Source: Trissonchulus latispiculum
Taxonomy: Eukaryota; Nematoda; Enoplea; Enoplida; Ironidae
DNA: 64,000 nt
Direction of reading: 5' to 3'
Assembly: GCA_030248195.1 (NCBI GenBank)
Contig: JASAND010028846.1
Span: 24,853-88,852 of the forward strand
The notes under the pieces are model-generated. The model saw nothing but the letters and a program-made list of their open reading frames with translations, searched no databases and was not told the DNA's origin. The position numbers and the translations under genes were made by a program. Positions within the stretch are counted from its first letter, which is position 1; each line of letters starts with the position of its first letter. Positions 12,570 to 24,400 of this stretch are shown piece after piece.

Positions 12570-13270
12570 TTTGACCAATCCAGCGGAAATTTGGTATGGG
12601 TATGTTTTCGACCACAAAGAGTTCAAATATATATCGCAAAATTTCTCGAAATGTGAATGTTTTATTTCTAAGAATAAGAGGGGACCAAAGAAATAATACA
12701 AGATTATAAACGAAAGAAAGAAAGAAAGATGTCACTACAGCACCTTCGACCCGAAAATTTCGGGACGTTCCCAAACTGTTCACTGTTCAAACTGTACCCA
12801 AACACGTTCGTGAATAGGCACATAGCCCTGCCAAAGATTGATTTCAAATATCGAAAAATTTATTGATTTCGCGAATTGAGTTTTTTTCGATTTCTAAGGG
12901 GGGACCAAGGGAAACGGAAAAATGTTTTGTCTCCGATTTTGCTGAAAAGTTGTACATACAGGTTTTCGGGGTCGTAGAACACGAATCTGAATCCATTTTT
13001 TCGATTCAGCTTTCTGTCAGCTCAGTATAATCTTACATCTGAGCATCTTGAGCTAACAAAAAGCTGAATACAAAACCGGACTTTGGATTTGCGATCTACG
13101 ACCCAGAAAACCCATTTTTCAGCAAAATCGGAGACAAATAACGGTTTCCCATGGTCCACGGACAGAAATCAAAAAATCTAATTTCGCGAAATCGAGAAAT
13201 TTAGCGATATTTGAAATCAGCGGGACCGGAAACATACCCATGCCAAATTTTAGCTAGTTTGGTTGAGTAT
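12570..13270. repeat. Palindromic repeat composite
   Basis: The arm at about 12838-13020 (TTTCAAATATCGAAAAATTT...) pairs with the reverse complement of about 13060-13240, including the shared GGTCGTAGA/TCTACGACC and CCGATTTTGCTGAAAA/TTTTCAGCAAAATCGG. A further half-copy at 12570-12690 matches the flank at 13240-13270 (GGTATGGGTATGTTTTC). No ORF. This is a family of repeat units in inverted arrangement. Confidence 0.6.
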
Positions 13271-14069
13271 TAGGGATTTTCAGCGGTGAGGGTAATCTTG
13301 AAAACACCCCACCTGATAACAGAGAGCCTGCCAGCTGTCACGTGACACGCTTATCTATTATGCACTATTGTATTAACAAACTCATAATGAATTCAAGTTC
13401 CATTAGGAAACAATAGTCATTATATTTGAAAAAATATTTGATGCCAAAATCGAGCTCTGGATGCTCACTCACAGCCCAAAACTCAGCTGACAGTGTAACA
13501 CTTTTCTTGCTGGAAGCGTAACACGGAACAAATTTAGGATCGTTTTGCTAATTCGACTGTCACACCTAAGTCTAAAATAATCTCATAAAACCAATTTCTC
13601 AACTTTACTAAATCCACAAAATTCCATTTGCAACGATTGAGACACCTTTACGGGTGGGGGGGGGAAAGTTGATTGTAAATGCAAAGTTAAAAACTTGTTT
13701 CATTCTACGTGTATTTGTACTACTGCTCAAGAAAACTTCTATGTATGCCAAATTGTACACAAGAATAGTTTTTCAGAATATCTGCTTAATTTAGCGATCA
13801 AACCTTTCAGAGGCATTCTTTCGTCGGGTGAAACCAGAATTTTCGGTAGCAAAAGTTTTGTACAAACATTACGTTTTCATTCTACTCTATACCGCCATGG
13901 GTGTGCATTTACTGTATACAGTTTAAAATTCTTGTTCATTCAATCTTTAAGTAGTTTTTTGCATCTGTTTCCTTAACTTAGCATGCCAAGTGTTGATGAA
14001 TCGGTAAGCAAGCAAGACATTAGCAGATTTGTGTTAAAAAGGGTCAGGGTCAGGTACCGTTCGACAAAT

Positions 14070-14700
14070 TTATTAAGGTGGTGATTCCTTTTGAGCACAT
14101 ATACTGTTAGTTTACGGCTCTAATCATGTTGGGATTTGATGAAACTTTCCAAAATAAGTGTTCCAAAGAAATCAAAAATAAAATTAACAGAAAATTAAAT
14201 TCCAGAATATTACTTAAATAAATAATTTTAGCGCTCTAACATAATTCTGTTTCAAAACTTATTATTTCTATTGTGGACAGATTTTGGGTTTTTTGACATT
14301 GCAACCGCTACAGTCATGTTTACGTTCATTCATAGATATCATTAAGCTTTCATCCTTTTTGTTTTGGAACCAACTTCCCAGTTTTTATGTTTTATGTGGC
14401 CACTTAACGTATTTTGGCGTCAAAAACTCCGGCGCTTTCGTTGAAATCAAATTACACATTATTATTTGAGTCATAAGATTAAACAAAGGGTGTCTGTCAA
14501 TTCGAAGGCATTAGAGGAGAATTATCATGCTCATTATTTTCCCATGAATATTTCATAGGCTGTAATGTTCCTGTGTGGTTTTTCAAAAAAACAAGAATAT
14601 TTTGTAGCGATTGTGGAACATTTGCCATGCAAGCTGGAAGTTACCATTTAACACAAGCGTTCTACACAAAAATACCCCGGACCCTTTTTATATAGTAGCT
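14070..14700. repeat. Dispersed repeat, paired with 63035-63425
   Basis: Begins TTAAGGTGGTGATTCCTTTT and ends near CACAAAAATACCCCGGACCC. The same start occurs at 63038, and a reverse-complement match to the end lies near 63395-63415. Interior similarity was not established. Confidence 0.3.
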
Positions 14701-15484
14701 CCGATTGCTTCCTTGCAAAAGTTGTTGCTTGATAATTTTGTTGAAAGTAGGAAGTATTCGTGACCAACAGACCATCAGATTATGCGCCTATGCACATTAG
14801 GTAGCTTCTATTTCTTTCTCCATAACGAGGAACCATAATAACTGAAAAGGTTTCCAAGCTATCTGATAGAGGTATCAAATTATATAACCGATATCTCTCG
14901 AAAAAAATTGACTTGAAGACGCGAAGCGTCTGAAAAATGACCATCTGAAAAAATGAAAATTGCGTGAAGAAAATGCTGGAAAACCAAAACCAGTTCCATT
15001 GTATGCATTAAAAAGAGAAAATGTTAAGCTACATTCTGATAGAAAGGTTGTTTCTTTAGGTCCAAGAAACGAATGAGAGATGATACAATTTGATAGAAGT
15101 TGTTGTCTGCAAAAGGAATCACCTGCTAGGATTAACGAAAATAAACACTTAGCCACATGTCATAAGAATCCGCATTTGATGTGTCCGATTCGCACTCGTA
15201 ATCTCGGGCGCTTTTAGGTTACATATGCAGGAAGGAATCATAAACGAGCTAGCTGAAGCTCAAATCACAATTAGTGGGATCGGGTGAAAGCACTCATCAA
15301 TAATATATAAAACAGCTTAATAGGTGTATTAAGATTAAGCTAAACATTAAGACAATGCGACAACTTCACTGTTGCCGTAGCTTACACAATTTAACATTTA
15401 ATGTTAACATTTTGTACTCTTTGTTCTTTCTGTTAACAGCGACTGTTGTCGAAATCAGGTTTTTGTTTGCCTTGTCCGTTTTAG

Positions 15485-18400
15485 GATTGGCGTAACATAA
15501 TCCCGGCCCGACAGGTGGCGGAGGAATTGCGCAGATTTGTGGGTTACGCAGAGTCCGCTCAGAACTCGAGCAATCTCCAGCTGCGATACCATGGCGTCTC
15601 ATTGCCTGAGATCACCGGAATACTGCAACGACTCAAACAGCAGCTGGACAATCGGTACAGCCATTAGTATATTTGATAGAAACGTAATAGAAGCATATTA
15701 GAATAAAATATGCTTGCAATAAAATGAACATTTTATTGCTTGAGATTAAATTCTAAAGTTTAAGCTACAAACTTTGTAAGTGAAGCAGGTATCAGAAAGA
15801 TTGACAAGCCTGACATGGGAGTTCAGCTGATGGCCCTGTGGTGTAGTGGGTTAGCAAGTGTGTCCCGGGATCAGAAGGGCCGTGGATCGAACCCCGGCTT
15901 GGCCAATTCTTTACGTTTAACTCTGAATGAAACACTGAACCTCCCTCTTCCTTTCTCTCTCCTAGGTCCTGGTTTCGTGGGTACGAGGGTGCCTGACGCC
16001 TCCCGTTCGGGCTTGTGCTTGGTTTCTTCTTGGTCCACCAACCCTGATAGAAGCGCTACATGTGACGACGCTGCCAGGAGTGGTGGACCAAGAAGAAACC
16101 AAGGACAAGCCCAAGTCGGGAGGCGTCAGGCATCCTCGTACCCACGAAACCAGGACCTAGGAGAGAGAAAGGAAGAGGGAGGTTCAGTGTTTCATTCAGA
16201 TTTAAACGTAAAGAATTGGCCAAGCCGGGGTTCGAACCACGACCCTTCTGACTCCGGAGCAGACATGCTAACCCACTACACCACAGGGCCATCAGCTGAA
16301 CTCCCATGTCAGGCTTGTCAATCTTTCTGATACCTGCTTCACTTACAATTTGTTGAACAAGCCTTTGGGTTTGAAGTCCTGCGTTTGATGCTGTGTTTAC
16401 GCTTTTTTATTCTTTGTACTATACTATGTTATCTTTTCCACAGCCAGTCAGAGAGAGCTAGTTAAACATTTTTTCTTATTCAGTGTTTTCTTGTTTCCAT
16501 TTTCTCTGAAATTTCGTTGAATTCATCTTGATGGCAAAAGCTATAACTTATTTATTTATTTATTCATTCATTTATGCACTTATTTGTCATCTTGTCATTT
16601 TCCTGTTTCAGGTACACAATTATTTATTTATTTATTTATCAACTCTGCCTCCATTTCTCTGTTTTAGATACACAAAGGACTTCGCCAACGAATTCGTCGC
16701 CCCGCCTTGCCACGGTGTGGATCTGCTTCTGCGAATTCTCTCAATCCTTCAGCAGCAGCTCTACGAGGCCACTCAGAGTCAGGGCCGACTCTCCAATCTT
16801 CTGCATCGAAATCAGAGCTCAAAACGACGAAAGGCTGGTGTAAGTTCTGATTATTCAATCAAATCGTGGGTAATTTCGTCAAAGTCAATTTACAGCCGAA
16901 CAGGATATCGTGGAATCAATACACGCGGCACAGATCATGCCACAAACTAATTGCTAAAATTCAGCCTGTCAGTGGATGTAGCTGCGTAATAAGCGTGTTT
17001 TGACAAATAAGGGGAAAACCGAATTGTGAAAGGGAATGAAATGGATGGCGACCCTCCACCCCCAATGCCCACGGATGGCCACTAGTCGCTGAGTGACTAA
17101 TTTTGTTACTTTCTGATGTTGCAACTTATCTTTAGTATGCATAATCATATATATCTGCTAAAAAGACCTTTAAAGAACTTACGAAATTCTCTGTCAATCA
17201 ATCATTTCTCACTTTGGGCTTCCTGTGCTTGGTTGCCATTGATCTTAGATGGTTCAACTCCGAATTTCCTCAATCCGCATTCAATTTTGGTGTCCAGGCC
17301 AGTAAAAAATTGACAGGTTTTGATTCAACATTTTACGACATTTGTCAAACAATTTAGTCATGTTTTTTGCAATGGTTCTATCGTGAAGTTGGACAAACTA
17401 GGCTTCTAAGTGCCTTTTTAGGAAAGGTATGAACGGGTAGGAAAGGTTAGGCTAGAGTTAACATTAACTTTTTAAACTAAGGCACGACTTTCTCCCTTTT
17501 AACGAATGTCCTGTAAAGAATCGGATTAAATTTAAATCGTTTAACTCCGTTTAACTCTTTTTCTGCAAGGCACCTGAGATGTTTCAACCATGCGCCGCAT
17601 CCGTGTAGAGTCTGGCACGCTTTATTGTAGCTGACATACACTTAACTACTAGGCTATAAGACTGTACACGAATTTTCACACACAAACGATAACTATACTA
17701 TCCTAGAGTTTTAGTTAACAGTTAGTGCTCAGTTAACCCACAATTCGAACGGCATAGAATGGATCTATAGATCTTGGATCCGGATCGTAGCTTCGTTTCC
17801 GTCCCAACAGGCGGAGTCGGATTAATGGATCGTTTTCGTCGAAACTCAAATATCCTCCGCGTTTTCCCAGAATTCGAATCCGGGAAAAAGGATCGTCGAA
17901 TTCCGACTGGGCCTTCACCAGTGAGCAAAGTAGAACTAGAAGGCAGCAAAATAGGGCGAACCAGAAACTCTTGGACGACATGGTATATAATTTCTGAAAT
18001 AGAATAAAAGACTAAATTGAAGTTTCCACTAAAATTAAACGTCCTCTAAAATGTCACTACAGTTTGGGAAGGAATTCAAACTTAAGGTTGGTTCGACTGT
18101 GTCTGTGGTTCGAGTGGCTCAATCGGTAGAGCATTGGCCTAGATCGCCAAAGGTTGTGAGTTCGATCACCACATCAGGCCCGAATTTGTCGGGTCGGAGA
18201 TGCTGTAGTTTCACATCTTGTAGTTTCGTTCATTCTTTCATTTATTGAATAAATTAAGATTAATCATAATATGAACTGCTTATGTTTGTCACTTCAATCT
18301 GGTTGGGTAGCCTTCAGCATTTATGCGCTGAAATCACTACATATTGCATTCGAATTACAGTCTAGGCTCATTCCACTGAAGCAACTGTGGCTCTGGGAGA

Positions 18401-21400
18401 GCGTTCGTGTTCGAGTTTCGCAAGGAGCCAGATTTTTTGGTGCTTGGTGGTGTGCAACTTTCTTTCATTCTGTAGCTAGCTATATGTATTGAAAATTTAA
18501 ATATTATTATATTTCCACGATTCTTAACAGTTTATATTACTGTGATCACAGGTGAATGCGGGGTTGGGTTGGGGGGAGGTCTGGAGGGGGGTCCAAGCCC
18601 CCCCCCAACCCGGATAAGGTATAAGTCCTACCGTCGTCGGGGACAAGGGGTAGCGAAGTAATGGCAAAGTGGCAAGCAAACATGGCCGGTGAAAATTAGT
18701 TTTTACACTAAAATTTAAAAGTTTCCAGCTTCGCCGGAATTAGATTTAGAAAGGATTAGAAAGAAGAGAAGATGAAAAAGATTAGAAAGGATTAGATTTA
18801 AAATTTTAAAGTTGTTTGGTTTTGCAACTTTATTGAATTCAAGGATGTTTTAGCTATGTAGTTAGTTGTTAAAGCTGCCCATATAAAGTATTACATGAAG
18901 TATAGCTGTGGGCCTATTTCTATAAAGATTAAACGGATTAGATTAAAATTAATCCGCATTAACTTATTATTAAAATTAAGAGCACCTTGAGTTAAACGGA
19001 TTAATATTTAATCCAGCGAGTTAAACCACTAAACGGATTAAATCTTTAATGCACCAACAATTAAAATGTTAATCTAATTCTGCTTCTCTATTCACACTTC
19101 GGATTAAAAAATCAACGAGTTATTTTTAATCCGACCTGTTTAATCGTTTCTTTAAAGATTAAAATCTAGCTGAAAATTCAGGCGGTGCATTAAACGGAAT
19201 AAACGGACAATCTTCGTGCGACCACGTGGATTAAATGGATTAAAGTTTGGCAGATTAAAATTTTTAATTAAAATCTTCTTTAAATAAAATTAAAAACTTG
19301 TTTAATCAGCAGATTAAAAGATTAAGATTAAAAATTAAAAATTAACCGAGTTAATTGTAATCCGTTTAATCCAGCACAAAAGATGTAGCTTTAGAAATTT
19401 AATCCGGCAGATTTATAATCCATTTAATCCTTACCATTTTAATCTTTAAAGAAATAGGGACTTGGTGTGTCTAAAATCAAATGTGCTAAAATCTAAAATC
19501 AAATCAAATCAAATCAAATCTCCTCCGCCAAATTGATTTCCGGTGAGTAAATTGCATTTATTAAATAAGCTAGACGAAATCGATATGTGAAAATTTAATA
19601 TTGTATTATATTTTTCCTGATATAAACAGGTGATCTAATCTATCATGTATTCTTACAAATTATATAATTAATAAATTAGAAACTAATAAGTCATTCATTG
19701 AGAATCGGATTGAATGAAATAGTTTTTTTGCAAAGATAAGACAATCAAAACTAGGTGCTAGGGTTAGCGCTAAATAGACAAGATGTTATCTAAATTCTAA
19801 ATGTAATTTTATTAGTTTATTAATAGTTTTATGATATATTAAAAAATCTGATGGCTATCTAAAGATGTTCGCACCATGACTCTATTAATTAATTAATACA
19901 TGGAAAATTTTGTTGTATAGAAACACTCGGAGTTGTACTGTCGTCTCTGCTTCCAATGTATCAGCACTCATTTTCGTCATCACAAAATTAGATTCTGACT
20001 TTAATCCTAACTAATCTTGCAATATCGAGAGAAATCAGTGGGCCCTGACTAAGTTGAAGCCGAAGAAATGGTAAATTTAACGTCGGATGAACCGACCTAG
20101 TGGGTTGAAGAGTTGGATGAAACCTGAAACGTAATAGTTAACGCTGGATTTGCTTTGTAGCTCACGGATAGGCCCAGTCAGTTGATTTATTGAATCTGGC
20201 ATTCAGTTAATCAGCCACCTGTGATAAATATATCTCGGCTTTGTGAGGTCATTTCGGTGCTCATTTGTCGTCAAAGAGTAAATTCTGAGCTTTGCAGACT
20301 GGAAGAGTCTGCATGCTGATTTGAGTGGGAGATACACAATACATAAGAGTATGATAAGCACCATACGCTATGTAATGCATGCGTTACACATGCTCTGCCC
20401 GATAACGGCCCACCCACGTCCTAAATTGGTACCAAGTCGAAACGGGGGTATGCTTGTGCGTTAAACTCGAAAACACGATCAGTGAGTGCTCGAGTTTTGA
20501 GTTCGGTTTCAAACTATAGAACACAATCGCAGTGTCACTAGGGTCTAATTTGCGGGAGGGGTTGAGCCGTTCGTTAGCGTGCAGAGAGAATGCTTCATTC
20601 AAGCTGACGTTACACAGAGTATGACGCTTGTCATAATCTTATGTGCTAATATGTACTGTTGATCCGCTGCCACACTAACTTACGCTCGATCTAGTCACCA
20701 AAAAATAATCGTCGAAATATTGCTCAACGAAAGGGGCATGCTGTGTAGACATAGATAAACCTCAAAGTTGCTGGTGACTTATGTTTACTATGATATCTGA
20801 CACCTAAAGAGCTTCACTTTAGTTGGTGGGACAGTTTTTGCTCATTAGCTTGCAGCGTTTGTTTGCAAAAGTTTCGACTCTGGAAAGATAAATTTATTTT
20901 GGCTCAATATCGGCTTGTCCTGACAATGATAAGTACTAATAAAAATTTATATTTGTGTGTTATATAAACATTGTTTTATTAATTATTAATTATAATTATT
21001 AATTATTAATATTGGTAATTAATTATATATTTATTATTATTAATTAATTATGTTAGTAATTATTTAAAAAAATTGAAATCTAACAGCTAGCAGTCGCTGG
21101 AACGCGTGCCAATTATGAACAGTACAGTCTATTATAATTATGAAAATACTAGTTGTATCGTAAATAAAGCTAAACCTTAACCTAAAGTGCCTGCTGGAAA
21201 AAATGAAGCAATTTTTCGGATACAGCTGATTCAAATGCAGCCGAGTTAGAGAGAGTTTTTTCAGTTTAGTGAAAAGCTGACATTTATTATCTAAACAGGC
21301 AACAGGAAATGATTGGCTTTAAGGCAAACGCTACTAAACCTTACAGTCTAAGGAAATAAGACATACTTAAATTGACTCAATAAGTGTGAAAATCAAATTT

Positions 21401-24400
21401 GGTGACTCAAAAAAGCTAGACACCCCTCTGGCAAAACGGAACGAGAAGAGATGGTTTTTGCTGCTGCCCTGAAAGCTTGCTCAAATATTAACATTGTGTT
21501 AATTAATTTATGATTGTGTTGATAAATTTCGTTGAACCAGATGAAATCTGAGCCTAAAAAAGGTCTGAAAGTAGACACTAAGCTCTTCCTAATCGGGAAA
21601 GTTTGTGAGACGATCACCGCGTTAGGGCTGAAATCTCGCTTACCGTTGTTAACCACTACCTAAAACTTAATTTTATGAAAAGAGTTTTATAAGAAAAGAG
21701 ACATTTTCTTTTGCTCAAAAGAATTTTCTTGAAAGGCTACCTTAGCTAAATGTTTACATCACAAAACACATGTCGTCCCAGAAATGAAAGTTGGAAAGCA
21801 AATTCAGGGTAATTTAACTGAAAATATGGTCAAAATGGTCTGATCTTGCATAAAATTCTTGCTTGCTGTCTACTAAAAATTAAGTTTTTCGAAAGGTACA
21901 TCCTGTTATCTAAAAAGTGATCACTACACTTGCTAGAAGCGGAGTCGTATCAACGTTAGGCTCTGTCAGAAACCTAACAACGAAAGGTATTATTAAGATA
22001 TTATCATAGTTCCCTTTGTCCGCTGATAAGATAAATAATTTAATGCTATCACTTGCGTCTGATAATTTAGTTCAACTAACATTAAGACTTTCATACAGTA
22101 TTCTAATTATATTCTACTTTATTCTATTACAGTATTCGCAAATGTCTGTACTTAAATACAGGTCTCTTGACGGCTTGTGTAGCGCAAGTAGTAGCTGCTG
22201 GCCAAAGATTATGTTATAATATCAGTCAAAATGACGCAAACCAAAATGCAAAAAAAATTGACAGAACTGTCGAACTTTTTCAAGATGACATCTCTTAAAA
22301 TTATACTCGCCCTCAGACAAGTTCGACTTTTAGTTTTTTAACTGTGAAAAAGAATAGTTAACGTTAACATGATTTTACCCCAGAAACTAAACCGATATTC
22401 TTGAACAATCGAATTTCTGATATTTGACTGCAAATCACAGTTTTCCTCCGTTCCTGAATCACTAAAAGTCATTTTCATAATGTGGTTCATTCTAATTTTT
22501 AACTGGTCGGCCTGACCAGAAACTACAGAATCAGAAACTTCAGGGGCCGATGTTATCAATCATCTCAAACCTTAACCCGGGTCGAGATTGGGTTAAATAA
22601 ACCTCGGTTGAAGTAACAGGGTTGGGTCTAAAATTTGGATTGAGATAGAACCAAATTAGGACGGGTTTAGATCTTAAAGGTCCGTCACCCCCAAAATATA
22701 TGATAACACTAGGATGAGCGCCGCTATTAGCCAAGCCGAAAATTTTGGGGTTGAACCCGGAAATGGATTCAACCTGGATTTAACTCAACGCAACTTTAAC
22801 AACCTCGGGCCCTGAACAAACAGTATAGATAATTTTGTTTTGCATACAGTTTTCGATGTACAGCAAATGTCTGATGTACAGTTGAAGTCAACAGTAAAGG
22901 TTGTCATACTCTCGTATGTTTTGAACAGGATTTTACATTAAGTAATTGTTTGGCTACTGCTACTGCTCGTCACGTGTCCCCTCCAATTAGTCAGAAAAAT
23001 TATGACAGCAGAAACGGCAAAAACACTAGAACTCCAGAACATTAAACGTTTACAGACTGGTCTGAAGTTGCGAACGTTTATGCCAATATATTATTAGTAA
23101 TAACAAGGGGTAATAGTAATATTACTAGAATGCTATAAGAGCACTAATAATAAAGATAACAAGCAATATTTTGTGCAAAAGGTTAAGTTTTCGCTGGACC
23201 AACATTTTCAGTAAATGTAAACCTGCTGCGCAGCTGATTATTTGGCAACGGAGTTCATACTTGCTTACAGAAAACATACGTGCAAAGCATTGTCTGAATG
23301 GTTTTGAATTTTTGATATTTCTGATACATCGGATAAGCTAAAGTGGGTTACCCGACCTCCATTCAAAGCATAAAAACATACTCATGAAGGTTTAACCGCA
23401 ACATTAAAGCAAGAATTAAATTTGATGGTCAACATTGGTGGAGTGGATGCTCATTTCAACTTAGGTCCTTTTTGAGCAGCTAGTTAAATTAGTTTAAAGA
23501 GTTAAAATTAACTCAATTCTGTTCGGTCACAGGGTTAGACGGCTTTAACTTGCATGCAGGGTAAAAGGATTTAAAAGATTTTAAAACAAACTCGCGGTTG
23601 AAAAGGGCCTAAGGGCTTGGTCCCAAAACCCAAAAGCCGCAGTCTATGTTGTAGCATAATTCCCATTTCCGAAAGAAATATTCTAAAACTGAAAATGAAA
23701 ATTTCTGTGTCAAAACAGTAGAAACTGTTGAAATGTGTGAAAAAGAGTGTAGAAATTTGTTGACGACTCCAATAACAGTAGGACACTGCGCTCACTGAGT
23801 TAATGAAAAATTTTGTGGGAGGTTTAACTTTGATCCCTGAGCGGGCTTACACGCATTCCGCTTTCATTAATCAAATTATCATTGCATTGACTTTGAGGCT
23901 AATGAGTTGTTAATTAAGTTAAACATTTCATTTTGGTAGTCAGGCCATGCGTAACATTTAGCTAACAGATCCCAGATGATTTGCGGTGACGATGGGAAAC
24001 CCAATGTCAAAATTCATTAGATTGTAATTGATTCATTCCTCAAAATCCAATTCATTACACATTGAAAATACTGTGGGTAGGAAGAATTCTGCAACCTCAA
24101 ATTCTTTAGTAACAATTTTGAAGCGGGAAAATTTTGACTATTGCTGAAAAATGGAATTTTACCTAGCATCTTGTTTTAGTTAAGTGTATGTTAACTTAAC
24201 CATTAACTTTCCTAGAGAGCATCGCAGGTGGAAACGGGGGCAGGCAGGGGAGGGGTAATTCCCCCTTCGGTAAAGTCGCCCACAAGGGGTTTGCTACAAG
24301 TCGTAAGAAAATTGGTTACAAGGCGTAGGAATATTCCCCAAAAAATGAAACTTGCTCCGTAGATAAATATTTTTTGCTAAAAACCGTTCGAAACCCTTGT

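Larger units (their letters stand above)
9216..15484. other. Intergenic or 5' intronic region
   Basis: No confident gene. It contains a possible start exon at 9644, tetranucleotide repeats near 10540-10570, a TG microsatellite near 10660, a tRNA-like SINE remnant near 11385-11430, a palindromic repeat at 12570-13270 and a dispersed repeat at 14070-14700. The upstream exon(s) of the GBD/FH3 gene must lie here or further left. Confidence 0.4.

Noticed and set aside
14875..15156. 93-codon minus-strand frame with a hydrophobic start; plus strand also faintly coding-like
   Set aside because: No splice sites, motifs or codon support on either strand; possibly transposon debris.
16056..16307. 83-codon minus-strand frame and a matching 171-codon plus-strand frame at 15815-16330
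   Set aside because: Both are readings of the inverted SINE pair, including its tRNA-like head.
18105..18190. Possible tRNA gene
   Set aside because: A and B boxes are present but there is no pairing acceptor stem, and a second diverged copy exists, so it is a SINE head.
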